A stretch of DNA of 12,482 bases from Aminidesulfovibrio sp040307135 (GTDB lineage Bacteria; Desulfobacterota; Desulfovibrionia; Desulfovibrionales; Desulfovibrionaceae). A model generated the notes under the pieces. The model was not told where the DNA came from. It made no database searches and saw nothing but the letters and a program-made list of their open reading frames with translations. The translations under genes were made by a program, and so were the position numbers. Positions 1 through 6,136 of the stretch are shown here, piece after piece; within the stretch, counting starts at the first letter, position 1, and each line of letters opens with the position of its first letter. Location of the stretch: positions 1 to 12,482 of the forward strand of contig JAWRKD010000169.1 of assembly GCA_040307135.1 (NCBI GenBank). The letters are read 5' to 3'.

Positions 1-1
1 C

Positions 2-1663
2 AAGCGCTACGTGCAGCTCAAGGACGGCTCCTACACGAGCCTGCCCGAGGCCTGGCTGCGCAAGATCGGCCACAAGCTCAAGGCCCTGGGCTTCGACCCC
101 GAGAAACCCCCGCAGAAGCAGTTCCAGCAGTTCGAAGTGCCGGTGCTGGAGAAGATCCTGGAAGACCTGCCCCAGGCCAAGACCGATGGCTACTTCGTGA
201 ATCTGCGGGAGAAAATCAACAACTTCCAGCAGATCCGTTACGTGGATTCGCCCAGGGGCCTGAACGCCACCCTGCGGCCCTACCAGGTCCACGGCCTGAG
301 CTACCTGAATTTCCTGCGCGAGTACGGCTTCGGCGGCATCCTGGCCGACGAGATGGGCCTGGGCAAGACCATCCAGACCCTGTCTTTCGTGCAGATGCTC
401 AAGGAACGCGGGATCAAGGGCGCGAACCTGATCATCGTGCCCACCTCGGTGCTGCCCAACTGGGAGCGCGAGGCCGCCAAGTTCGTGCCGAGCCTCCGGC
501 GTCTCACCATCTACGGCACCAAGCGCGACGACCTGTTCCAGCAGATCGCGGAGTCGGACCTCATCATCACCACCTACGCCCTGCTGCGCCGCGACCTGGA
601 CGAGCTGTTGAAATACCGTTACGCCACGGTCATCCTGGACGAGGCCCAGAACATCAAGAACCCGAACACCATCACGGCCCGCTCGGTGCGCCGCCTGGAG
701 GCCGACATGCGCCTCTGCCTCTCGGGCACGCCCATCGAGAACAACCTCTTCGAACTCTGGAGCCTGTTCGAGTTCCTCATGCCCGGGTTCCTGGGCTCGC
801 AGCACTCGTTCCAGCGCGGCATCGTCAAGCCCATCAAGGACGGCGACGAGGAGACCCTGGAGTATCTGAAGACCCGCGTCAAACCCTTCATCCTGCGCCG
901 GACCAAGGCCGAGGTGGCCAAGGACCTGCCGCCCAAGATCGAGACCACGCACTACTGCGACCTGGTGGACGAGCAGCGCGACCTGTACAACGCCCTGGCC
1001 AAGCGCCTGCGCGACCAGGTCATGAAGGACGTGGAGGAGAAGGGTCTGGCCAAGAGCCAGATGTCCATCCTGGACGCCCTGCTCAAGCTGCGCCAGATCT
1101 GCTGCCACCCGCGCCTCTTGAAGCTGGACATGCCGGGGTTGAACACGAACCTGCCCTCGGGCAAGTTCGACGCCTTCAAGGATCTGGTCACGGACATCGT
1201 GGATGGTGGGCACAAGGTCCTGGTCTTCTCCCAGTTCGTGCAGATGCTCCAGATCATCCGCTCCTGGCTCCAGATCAAGGAGGTGCCCTTCGCCTACCTG
1301 GACGGCTCCAGCAAGGACCGCCTGGAGCAGGTGGACAATTTCAACGAGAATCCCAACGTGCCCATCTTCCTCATCTCGCTCAAGGCGGGCGGCACGGGCC
1401 TCAACCTCACGGCCGCGGACTACGTCATCCACTACGACCCCTGGTGGAACCCGGCCGTGGAGAACCAGGCCACGGACCGCACCCACCGCATCGGCCAGAA
1501 GCGCCAGGTCTTCGCCTACAAGATGATCTGCCAGAACACGGTGGAGGAGAAGATCCTCAAGCTCCAGGAGCAGAAGAAGGACGTGGCCGAGGCCATCATC
1601 CCGGGCCAGTCCGCGTTCAAGACGCTCACCCGCGACGATCTGGAGATGCTGTTCGAAATCTAG
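2..1663 (+). CDS. SNF2-family helicase-like ATPase, C-terminal part (5' end outside window)
   Basis: This is an ATP-dependent DNA translocase of the SNF2/RapA type, presumably cytoplasmic and acting on protein-DNA complexes; the exact substrate cannot be read from sequence. Numbering from the GTG at position 11, the Walker A motif GLGKT ends near residue 120 (K119), the DEAQ box is 210-213, motif III SGTP is 238-241, and the second RecA lobe carries the AGGTGLNL stretch and motif VI HRIGQ (492-496). The whole ATPase core is therefore present and intact. The frame is open leftwards to the window edge, and the GTG at 11 lies within coding sequence (K-R-Y precede it), so I treat the gene as 5'-truncated by the window. 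Bacterial relatives often carry an N-terminal SWIM zinc finger, which would lie outside the window. A membrane-protein gene follows 55 nt later on the same strand; no clear terminator separates them. Confidence 0.95.
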   Translation, partial: KRYVQLKDGSYTSLPEAWLRKIGHKLKALGFDPEKPPQKQFQQFEVPVLEKILEDLPQAKTDGYFVNLREKINNFQQIRYVDSPRGLNATLRPYQVHGLSYLNFLREYGFGGILADEMGLGKTIQTLSFVQMLKERGIKGANLIIVPTSVLPNWEREAAKFVPSLRRLTIYGTKRDDLFQQIAESDLIITTYALLRRDLDELLKYRYATVILDEAQNIKNPNTITARSVRRLEADMRLCLSGTPIENNLFELWSLFEFLMPGFLGSQHSFQRGIVKPIKDGDEETLEYLKTRVKPFILRRTKAEVAKDLPPKIETTHYCDLVDEQRDLYNALAKRLRDQVMKDVEEKGLAKSQMSILDALLKLRQICCHPRLLKLDMPGLNTNLPSGKFDAFKDLVTDIVDGGHKVLVFSQFVQMLQIIRSWLQIKEVPFAYLDGSSKDRLEQVDNFNENPNVPIFLISLKAGGTGLNLTAADYVIHYDPWWNPAVENQATDRTHRIGQKRQVFAYKMICQNTVEEKILKLQEQKKDVAEAIIPGQSAFKTLTRDDLEMLFEI

Positions 1664-1718
1664 GTCACGCTCCCGCTCCCCTGTTTTCTTTCCGCCCGAT
1701 CCCGGCTACAAGAAAACC

Positions 1719-2606
1719 ATGCGCCTCCTCATCCGCGTAGTGGAATTCCTGCGCGACACGTTCGACGCCCTGCACCAGTTCTGGGAATCCCAGGCCACCC
1801 AGCGCGCCGCGGCCCTGGTCCTGGTGGCGGCCTTCCTCCTGACGCTCGCCGGGGTGGAGCTCTCCCGCCGCGGCCTGCTCCCGCCGCACCTGGCCCACAT
1901 CCTGGGCAACAACCACTTCCTGGCCGTGAACCTGGCCTTCACTCTGGTGCTCATCATGGAGGTGGTCAGCCTCATCTTCACCCTGCCCTGCTCGGTATCC
2001 AAGGCCGTAGGCAAGCAGATCGAGATCCTGGCCGTGATCCTCCTGCGCAGCGCCTTCAAGCACCTGGCCTTGTTCCCCGAGCCCGTGGTGGTGGCCGGGC
2101 TGAGCGAGCCGCTCCTGCGCCTGCTGGCCGACGGGGCCGGGGCTTTGGCCATCTTCGGCATCCTGGGCTACTACCACCACCTCCAGCAGGACTCCCGCCC
2201 GGCCATCATGGACGGAGCCTCGCGCTATTCCTTCGCCACGGCCAAGAAGATCATCGCCCTGGTCATCCTGGTCTGCTTCCTGGCCATGGGCGCCAGCGAC
2301 CTCTGGTTCGGCCTCACGGGCGAGCCGCAGTTCGACTTCTTCTCGGCCTTCTACACCGTGCTCATCTTCAGCGACATCCTCATCGTGCTCATCGCCCAGC
2401 GCTACCTGCCGCACTTCCGGGCCGTGTTCCGCAACTCGGGCTTCGCCGTGGCCACCCTGATCATCCGGCTGGCGCTCACGGCCCCGCCCTACCTGAACGC
2501 CCTGCTCGGCGTGGCCGCGGCCATCTTTTCCGTGCTGCTCATCCTCATCTACAACCGCTTCTGGGAGATCAGGCGGACCACATGGACGGACGACTCCAAC
2601 CCGTAG
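1719..2606 (+). CDS. Multi-pass inner-membrane protein, unknown function
   Basis: I do not recognise a family for this 295-aa protein. It is strongly hydrophobic, with probable membrane segments near residues 30-49, 67-89, 101-118, 136-151, 178-197, 211-227, 241-254 and 259-278, so about seven or eight spans. A short amphipathic N-terminus (1-25) precedes them and a charged C-tail (280-295) follows. Loops are short, and no catalytic or nucleotide-binding motif stands out. A His pair (153-154, after two Tyr) and the acidic loop around 157-165 are the only clusters of polar residues worth noting. The ATG at 1719 has only a weak purine-rich stretch (AAGAAAA) upstream. The stop lies inside the next gene (25-nt overlap), so the two are almost certainly translated from one mRNA. 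A transporter subunit or membrane regulator is possible, but nothing here decides it. Confidence 0.8.
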   Translation: MRLLIRVVEFLRDTFDALHQFWESQATQRAAALVLVAAFLLTLAGVELSRRGLLPPHLAHILGNNHFLAVNLAFTLVLIMEVVSLIFTLPCSVSKAVGKQIEILAVILLRSAFKHLALFPEPVVVAGLSEPLLRLLADGAGALAIFGILGYYHHLQQDSRPAIMDGASRYSFATAKKIIALVILVCFLAMGASDLWFGLTGEPQFDFFSAFYTVLIFSDILIVLIAQRYLPHFRAVFRNSGFAVATLIIRLALTAPPYLNALLGVAAAIFSVLLILIYNRFWEIRRTTWTDDSNP

Positions 2607-3016
2607 AGGCCACCGAGGCGGTCCTCTACGGCCCGCGCCGAGTCCTGGTCTGCGGCTACACCCCCGCGGACCAGCTGGCCCTGCTGGCCATGATGGCGGA
2701 TTCCGGGTTCTCCGACCTGCCCGCGGTGTTCGCAGACGCGGCCGAGGCGAAGATGACCCTGGCCCAGGTCCTGGACCTGCCCGCGGGCCACGGACAGGGC
2801 GCGGCCTCGGCCCTGCCCCGGGCCGTGGTCCTGGCCGGAATCAAGGAAAAGGAACTGCACGCCTTCATGGCGGCCTGGCGGGGTCTGGGCCTGCCGCGCC
2901 AGCTCTGGGCCTGCCTCACGCCCACGTCCGAGAACTGGACGCTCGCCGCGCTCCTGGCCGAACTGGAGCACGAGCGCCAGACCCTGGCCGCCCGGCGCGC
3001 CGATGCAGGGCAATAG
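2582..3016 (+). CDS. DUF3783-like small soluble protein
   Basis: This 144-aa soluble protein begins inside the 3' end of the membrane-protein gene. AGGCGG lies about 8 nt before the ATG, which supports this start and translational coupling. The first half (residues 20-66) reads as a small alpha/beta unit beginning with the strand RVLVCGY. The second half (79-133) has the strand RAVVLAGI, a helix, a short strand WACLTPTSENW (109-119) and a terminal acidic helix. The TPT-x-x-NWTL pattern near a Leu/Glu-rich helix resembles the DUF3783 family as I remember it; a profile search would settle this. Function is unknown. No signal peptide or membrane segment is visible. The gene ends 3 nt from the stop codon of a convergent gene with very different base composition, so its 3' flank has probably been replaced by insertion. 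Confidence 0.8.
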   Translation: MDGRLQPVEATEAVLYGPRRVLVCGYTPADQLALLAMMADSGFSDLPAVFADAAEAKMTLAQVLDLPAGHGQGAASALPRAVVLAGIKEKELHAFMAAWRGLGLPRQLWACLTPTSENWTLAALLAELEHERQTLAARRADAGQ

Positions 3017-4260
3017 GCTTTATAGCAAAAACGGCCCCAGCAATTTCAACAACTCATCCACGATTGCAAGGACCTGTATCGCAGTGTTGGCAGCCGTGGC
3101 ATCCTCCTGAATGGCAGCCTTGGCCTGATCAATCTTCTTATTGACCGCTACGATCCGTTGCTGAAGCTTGGCAGCATCGTCGATCCATTTCTTTAGAATA
3201 TCAATTTGCATCTTATGTGTTTTATCAATAAGATCACGCTGCCCTGCCCGCAAAAATTCTGCTTCTTTCTGCATTACTGGTATGAGGGATGGATCTGTCT
3301 CTGCCTCTCGATCAATAATCATGCCAGACAATTCACCAGATAACGCAGTCAGGTCCATCACCAGTTGTATTTTTTTTGCGTGAACTTTTTTAGCATCCAT
3401 AGATCACTCCTATCTACTCATTTGACTTAAGAGTTATTTTTGTGTTTTCAGCCATATCTTTTAACGCAACAGCCTGCTGCAAAAGCCAATGGACATTGCT
3501 TACAGACAATTTATTATTTCCAATAGCCTTTTCCAAATCTGCATGCGCCTGTGGAAGTGCTGCATAGTAAGATCGCATCGTTCTGCAAAGATCCAAAGCT
3601 TTAATTGTCGTCTCGTTTAACACGATAAGATTATTCACTATAACTTTACGCCCCTGCTTATCTGCATGATTAAATCCGGCTATTGTCCTGTCAAACTGGG
3701 CGCTATAATTTTCCATTATTTGCTGGGCAATTGTGAGTCGTATATAATCCAATATTTTATTAGAATAATCGTCAACTACCGATTGATTTTCATGAATTGC
3801 TGCGATGAGTACACCAGCTTGCTTCTTCTTTAAATATTCTTGAAAAAGTTTTGTCGAGTTGTCTGATAAAATCTTAATCTTTTCCTTGCTTTTGTCCTTT
3901 GTATTTTCAATAACACTTGTATCCTCTAATACAACTACCTTACTACTTAATGACAATATTTGATCACCAAGCGATGTTGACAAGGAATCCCGCTCAGAAT
4001 CGCTTAAAGCATCCATCAATGCAAAGTCTTTTAGCCTTGTTGCATACTCATACATCAATTGATTTATTTCGCGTAATTTTGAGTCGGCCTTAGCAATGTA
4101 TTGCTGCAACTCTTCAGGCCCAATCGCCAGATCATTCGCGGTGTCAAACTTGAGCCGTAATACTTTGTTTACAGTGCGCATATCCTTCGTTGCATATACT
4201 TCTCCCATCTCCTGCCAACCGGTTTGCACCAGTTCCCCGGAGACTTTCTCAATCCCCTGT
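3017..4260. other. AT-rich island inserted in GC-rich host DNA
   Basis: Base composition drops abruptly after the DUF3783-like stop codon, from about two-thirds GC to roughly 40%; single 60-base lines range from about 27% (3901-3960) to 50% (3121-3180). It recovers gradually between about 4200 and 4400, inside the lipoprotein gene. The stretch carries A/T-ending codons that its neighbours avoid. This is visible directly. Horizontal acquisition of the two genes inside is the inference. No integrase, transposase, tRNA end or convincing direct repeat marks the borders. Confidence 0.75.
3020..3400 (-). CDS. Small alpha-helical protein of unknown function, partner of the upstream lipoprotein
   Basis: I do not recognise this 126-aa protein. 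It appears all-helical: a Lys-rich N-terminus (KKVHAKK), a helix about 8-30, a charged coiled-coil-like stretch about 45-100 rich in Lys, Gln, Asp and Ala, and a hydrophobic/amphipathic C-terminal helix about 104-126 ending LLGPFLL. It has no cysteine, no signal peptide and no known motif. A good ribosome site (GGAGT, 3406-3410) sits 5 nt before the ATG. It follows the lipoprotein gene by 13 nt on the same strand, so the two form a transcription unit. Codon use is AT-rich like most of the lipoprotein gene and unlike everything else here. The hydrophobic tail could associate with a membrane or with the lipoprotein's helices. Its stop lies 3 nt from the stop of the convergent plus-strand gene, leaving no room for a separate terminator. 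Confidence 0.75.
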   Translation of the reverse strand: MDAKKVHAKKIQLVMDLTALSGELSGMIIDREAETDPSLIPVMQKEAEFLRAGQRDLIDKTHKMQIDILKKWIDDAAKLQQRIVAVNKKIDQAKAAIQEDATAANTAIQVLAIVDELLKLLGPFLL

Positions 4261-4400
4261 CGAGCCGTCACGACCGAGGCCTGAAATTCTTCAAACGGCT
4301 TCGGCTGCACCTTGGCGCACGCCGCCAATAGCCCCACTGCCAGCAGAAGCAGCGCCCAGCGCAGCCCCCTGTTCCACCACAGAACTCCTTGTTTCTCCAT
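3414..4400 (-). CDS. Predicted outer-membrane lipoprotein, long-helical, unknown function
   Basis: This 328-aa protein starts with a textbook lipoprotein signal: a basic N-region (R11, R14), hydrophobic core 15-25 and lipobox L25-A-A-C28. The mature protein starts at Cys28 with Ala at +2, which favours outer-membrane sorting over inner-membrane retention. The roughly 300-residue remainder is predominantly helical and charged, with no further cysteine until a single one near residue 270. Only the short segment AGVLIAAI near residue 200 is hydrophobic enough to suggest membrane contact. I recognise no family. GGGAGAA (4405-4411) lies 4 nt before the ATG and supports this start. The first 50 or so codons are GC-rich like the host, while the rest is AT-rich. 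It is the first gene of a two-gene unit with the small helical protein. A helical surface, toxin-like or envelope-defence lipoprotein is possible, but that is only a guess. Confidence 0.8.
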   Translation of the reverse strand: MEKQGVLWWNRGLRWALLLLAVGLLAACAKVQPKPFEEFQASVVTARQGIEKVSGELVQTGWQEMGEVYATKDMRTVNKVLRLKFDTANDLAIGPEELQQYIAKADSKLREINQLMYEYATRLKDFALMDALSDSERDSLSTSLGDQILSLSSKVVVLEDTSVIENTKDKSKEKIKILSDNSTKLFQEYLKKKQAGVLIAAIHENQSVVDDYSNKILDYIRLTIAQQIMENYSAQFDRTIAGFNHADKQGRKVIVNNLIVLNETTIKALDLCRTMRSYYAALPQAHADLEKAIGNNKLSVSNVHWLLQQAVALKDMAENTKITLKSNE

Positions 4401-4454
4401 GATCTTCTCCCTGCCTGATGGTTGACCACCCCATGCCGGACACCTTACCGGCTA

Positions 4455-4464
4455 TATATAAGCC
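4455..4464 (-). promoter_or_regulatory. Candidate -10 region for the lipoprotein unit
   Basis: On the minus strand this reads GGCTTATATA, an extended -10-like element about 55 nt before the lipoprotein ATG. A TTGACC hexamer lies further upstream (4483-4488), but 22 nt from this -10, too far for a normal sigma-70 spacing. The stretch 4450-4473 is conspicuously AT-rich in GC-rich surroundings. A nearly identical decamer (GGCTTATACA) sits in front of motA. Assigned by position and composition only. Confidence 0.35.
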
Positions 4465-4513
4465 TATATAAACTGCGACAGAGGTCAAGAACCCGGGAGG
4501 CCCGGGGATCGGG

Positions 4514-4542
4514 CAAAAGAAAGAGGGCGCCGGAGCGCCCTC
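4514..4542 (-). terminator. Rho-independent terminator after ssb
   Basis: On the minus strand a perfect 8-bp stem GAGGGCGC/GCGCCCTC (4523-4530 with 4535-4542) closes a 4-nt loop and is followed by TTTCTTTTG. It lies about 32 nt after the ssb stop codon. It is the first clear terminator after the eight-gene run that starts at motA, and it insulates that run from the lipoprotein unit. A second GC-rich hairpin (CCCGGG-CCT-CCCGGG on the minus strand, 4492-4506) follows shortly after and may reinforce it. Confidence 0.9.
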
Positions 4543-4574
4543 GTGGATGTTGGAATCGCGGAGAGGAAAAAAAC

Positions 4575-5087
4575 TTAGAACGGCACGTCGTCCATGCCGC
4601 TGGCCTCGGACGGGAAGGCCGGGCCCAGGTCCTCCTCGGGCTCCGGTCCCTGCTGCGGGGCCTGACGTCCGCCGCCGCGCTGGCCGCCACCGCCGCGGGG
4701 GCCGCCGCGCTGCTCCGAGCCTTCCGAGGGAGCGCCCTGACGGTCCTCGCCGCCGCGACGCTCCAGGCCCTGGATGCGGTTGGCCACGATCTCCGTGGTG
4801 TAGCGGTCCTGGCCGTCCTTGTCCTGCCACTTGCGGGTCTGAAGCCGGCCCTCCACCAGAACCAGGTTGCCCTTGGCCAGGTAGTTGGACACGTACTCGG
4901 CCTGGGTGCCCCAGGCCACCACGTTGTGCCATTCGGCCTTGTCCACCCACTGACCGCTCTTGTCCTTATAGCCTTCGTCCGTGGCCATGCGCAGGTTGGC
5001 CACGGCCTGGCCCGACTGGGTGTAGGAAAGTTTCGGGTCCTGGCCGAGACGGCCGATGAGAAGTACCTTGTTCAAGCTGGCAGCCAT
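4575..5087 (-). CDS. ssb: Single-stranded DNA-binding protein SSB
   Basis: SSB coats single-stranded DNA during replication, recombination and repair and recruits partner enzymes through its C-terminal tip. The 170-aa product has the OB-fold pattern at the N-terminus (NKVLLIGRLGQDP near residues 6-18, then the WHNVVAWG strand and the VEGRLQTRKWQDKDG strand). It continues with a Gly/Arg/Gln-rich flexible linker (about 115-150) and ends in the diagnostic acidic tip MDDVPF. Length and layout are normal for bacterial SSB. A frame extending 25 codons upstream to 5162 exists, but the ATG at 5085-5087 is preceded by a strong AAGGAGG (5092-5098) and gives the standard N-terminus, so I choose it. It starts just after the stop of the small hypothetical protein (10 nt gap) and is the last gene before the terminator. 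Its presence at the end of a motility and carboxylase run is unexpected. Confidence 0.97.
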   Translation of the reverse strand: MAASLNKVLLIGRLGQDPKLSYTQSGQAVANLRMATDEGYKDKSGQWVDKAEWHNVVAWGTQAEYVSNYLAKGNLVLVEGRLQTRKWQDKDGQDRYTTEIVANRIQGLERRGGEDRQGAPSEGSEQRGGPRGGGGQRGGGRQAPQQGPEPEEDLGPAFPSEASGMDDVPF

Positions 5088-5091
5088 AGCG

Positions 5092-5098
5092 CCTCCTT
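5092..5098 (-). promoter_or_regulatory. Strong ribosome binding site deciding the ssb start
   Basis: AAGGAGG on the minus strand ends 4 nt before the ssb ATG at 5085-5087 and overlaps the first base of the upstream gene's TGA stop. It decides between this start and the longer in-frame extension beginning at 5162, and suggests that ssb is translated well even when located last in a long message. Confidence 0.8.
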
Positions 5099-5442
5099 CA
5101 CAGTTTCCCGGCCAGTTCCTCGGCCTCGTCCAGGGCGTCCTCGATCTCGTACGAACGCGCATCCGCCGCGGCGGGCTGGCGCGCGGCCAGGGCCTCCTCC
5201 AGGCCCAGGCGGGCCGCCTCGGCCAGGCGGATGGGCTGGTCCAAGGCCTGGGCCGCCTCCGGCGGCAGCATGCCCAGGGAGAGCCGGTCGAACAGGGCCG
5301 CGGTGAGCTCCAGCACCCCGCGCCGGCCTTCGGGCGGCAGCCCCGCCGCCCAGGCCAGCCGGACGAGCCGGGGCCAGGCCCGGGCCACGGGCTCCTCGTC
5401 CACGGTACGCACGGAGACGCGGACCTGCAGGAACCTGCCCAC
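5098..5442 (-). CDS. Small conserved-context hypothetical protein (GTG start)
   Basis: This is a 114-aa product with no family I can name. It begins with a beta-like stretch (GRFLQVRVSVRTVDEEP, residues 2-18). The rest is mainly helical and Ala/Leu/Glu-rich, ending in an acidic helix (EIEDALDEAEEL, about 99-110). There is no signal peptide, no membrane segment, no cysteine and no obvious nucleotide motif. The GTG start overlaps the stop of the biotinyl-domain gene by one base (TAGTG on the minus strand), with GGGAGGAG about 8 nt upstream inside that gene. This is a classic coupled arrangement that supports both the start and the reality of the gene. Its stop lies 10 nt before ssb. The position between a carboxylase carrier and ssb does not point to either pathway. 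A small assembly or regulatory partner of the carboxylase would be one guess, unsupported by motif. Confidence 0.75.
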   Translation of the reverse strand: MGRFLQVRVSVRTVDEEPVARAWPRLVRLAWAAGLPPEGRRGVLELTAALFDRLSLGMLPPEAAQALDQPIRLAEAARLGLEEALAARQPAAADARSYEIEDALDEAEELAGKL

Positions 5443-6092
5443 TAGTCCGGCTCCTCCCAGTCGCTCTGGACCTTGGTGACCATGTCCTGGATCAGGGTGA
5501 GCTGGTCCTCGGGACAGACGCCGATGAGGGCCTGTCCCGCGTCCACGTTGTCGCCGCGGTGAAAGTACACGGAGTAGATGAGCCCCTCGGGCCCGCTGTA
5601 GGCCAGCGGCGTCTCCCGCTTCATGCGCGAGACGATGAACAGCTCCATGCCCTCGCGCACCTTCACCGAACGCTTGCCCGAGACCTTGAGCTTCTGGTCG
5701 ATCTCGGGGATGAAATAGTACTTGGCGCGCTCCGGGGCCGTGAAGAGGTGCAGGGCCTTCTTCAGGATGAGCTCGATGACCTCCTTCTTGGAGAGGTAGT
5801 GGCGCAGGGTCATGAGCGTGTCCCCGGCCTCCACGAACTTTCCTTCCAGTTCCTTGCGGATCTCCATGACCTCGCCGCGTTCCGGCGCGCAGATGGGCTT
5901 GCGGTTCTTCTCCCGTGTCAGGTGGGCCAGGAGCGTGCCGGGCTTCTCCTTGAAGCTGCCGGTGACGCCCGTGACCTTGTCGCCGACCCTGAGCGCGGCG
6001 AACTCCACCACCCCGGTGTGCGGGGCCTTGACCTCGATGATCTCGTAGGGAGAGGCCTTGATGTCGTCGAGAAACTGCTTGATGTCGAGCAC
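5442..6092 (-). CDS. Tandem biotinyl/lipoyl-domain carrier protein with atypical attachment sites
   Basis: This is the probable biotin carrier of the carboxylase encoded just upstream. The 216-aa product has two biotinyl/lipoyl-like folds. Domain 1 (about 18-97) runs VKAPHTGVV, VGDKV, GTLLAHL, then I-C-A-P...G and VEAGDTLMTL. Where carriers have E-A-M-K-M it has T-R-E-K-N (K62). Domain 2 (about 137-192) runs VKVREGMELFIVS, then R-M-K-R (K158), and GDNVDAGQALIGV. Here the MK core survives but the flanks differ. K158 is therefore the best candidate for biotinylation and K62 a possible second or a lost site. The start is GTG at 6090-6092 with AAAGGA (6101-6106) at 8 nt; the frame is open further upstream only through the carboxyltransferase gene. 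The gap to that gene is 44 nt, and the next gene overlaps its stop. It may instead be an unmodified swinging or docking domain. Confidence 0.8.
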   Translation of the reverse strand: MLDIKQFLDDIKASPYEIIEVKAPHTGVVEFAALRVGDKVTGVTGSFKEKPGTLLAHLTREKNRKPICAPERGEVMEIRKELEGKFVEAGDTLMTLRHYLSKKEVIELILKKALHLFTAPERAKYYFIPEIDQKLKVSGKRSVKVREGMELFIVSRMKRETPLAYSGPEGLIYSVYFHRGDNVDAGQALIGVCPEDQLTLIQDMVTKVQSDWEEPD

Positions 6093-6100
6093 GGGTCCGG

Positions 6101-6106
6101 TCCTTT
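6101..6106 (-). promoter_or_regulatory. Ribosome binding site deciding the GTG start of the biotinyl-domain gene
   Basis: AAAGGA on the minus strand lies 8 nt before GTG at 6090-6092. The frame has no stop for a long way upstream because it runs antiphase through the carboxyltransferase gene, so this site and the sudden appearance of a sensible domain are what fix the start. Confidence 0.65.
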
Positions 6107-6136
6107 GCAGAAGTCCGCGCGAGGCCGCGCGGCCAA

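Noticed and set aside
3016..4464. Possible terminal inverted repeats of the island (GGCTTTATAGC at 3016-3026 and GGCTATATATAAGCC at 4450-4464)
   Set aside because: The match is short and imperfect, each is itself AT-palindromic, the second lies outside the composition break, and no transposase is present.
4483..4488. TTGACC as a -35 box for the lipoprotein unit
   Set aside because: The distance to the AT-rich -10 candidates is about 12 or 22 nt, not 16-18, so it does not form a normal sigma-70 promoter.
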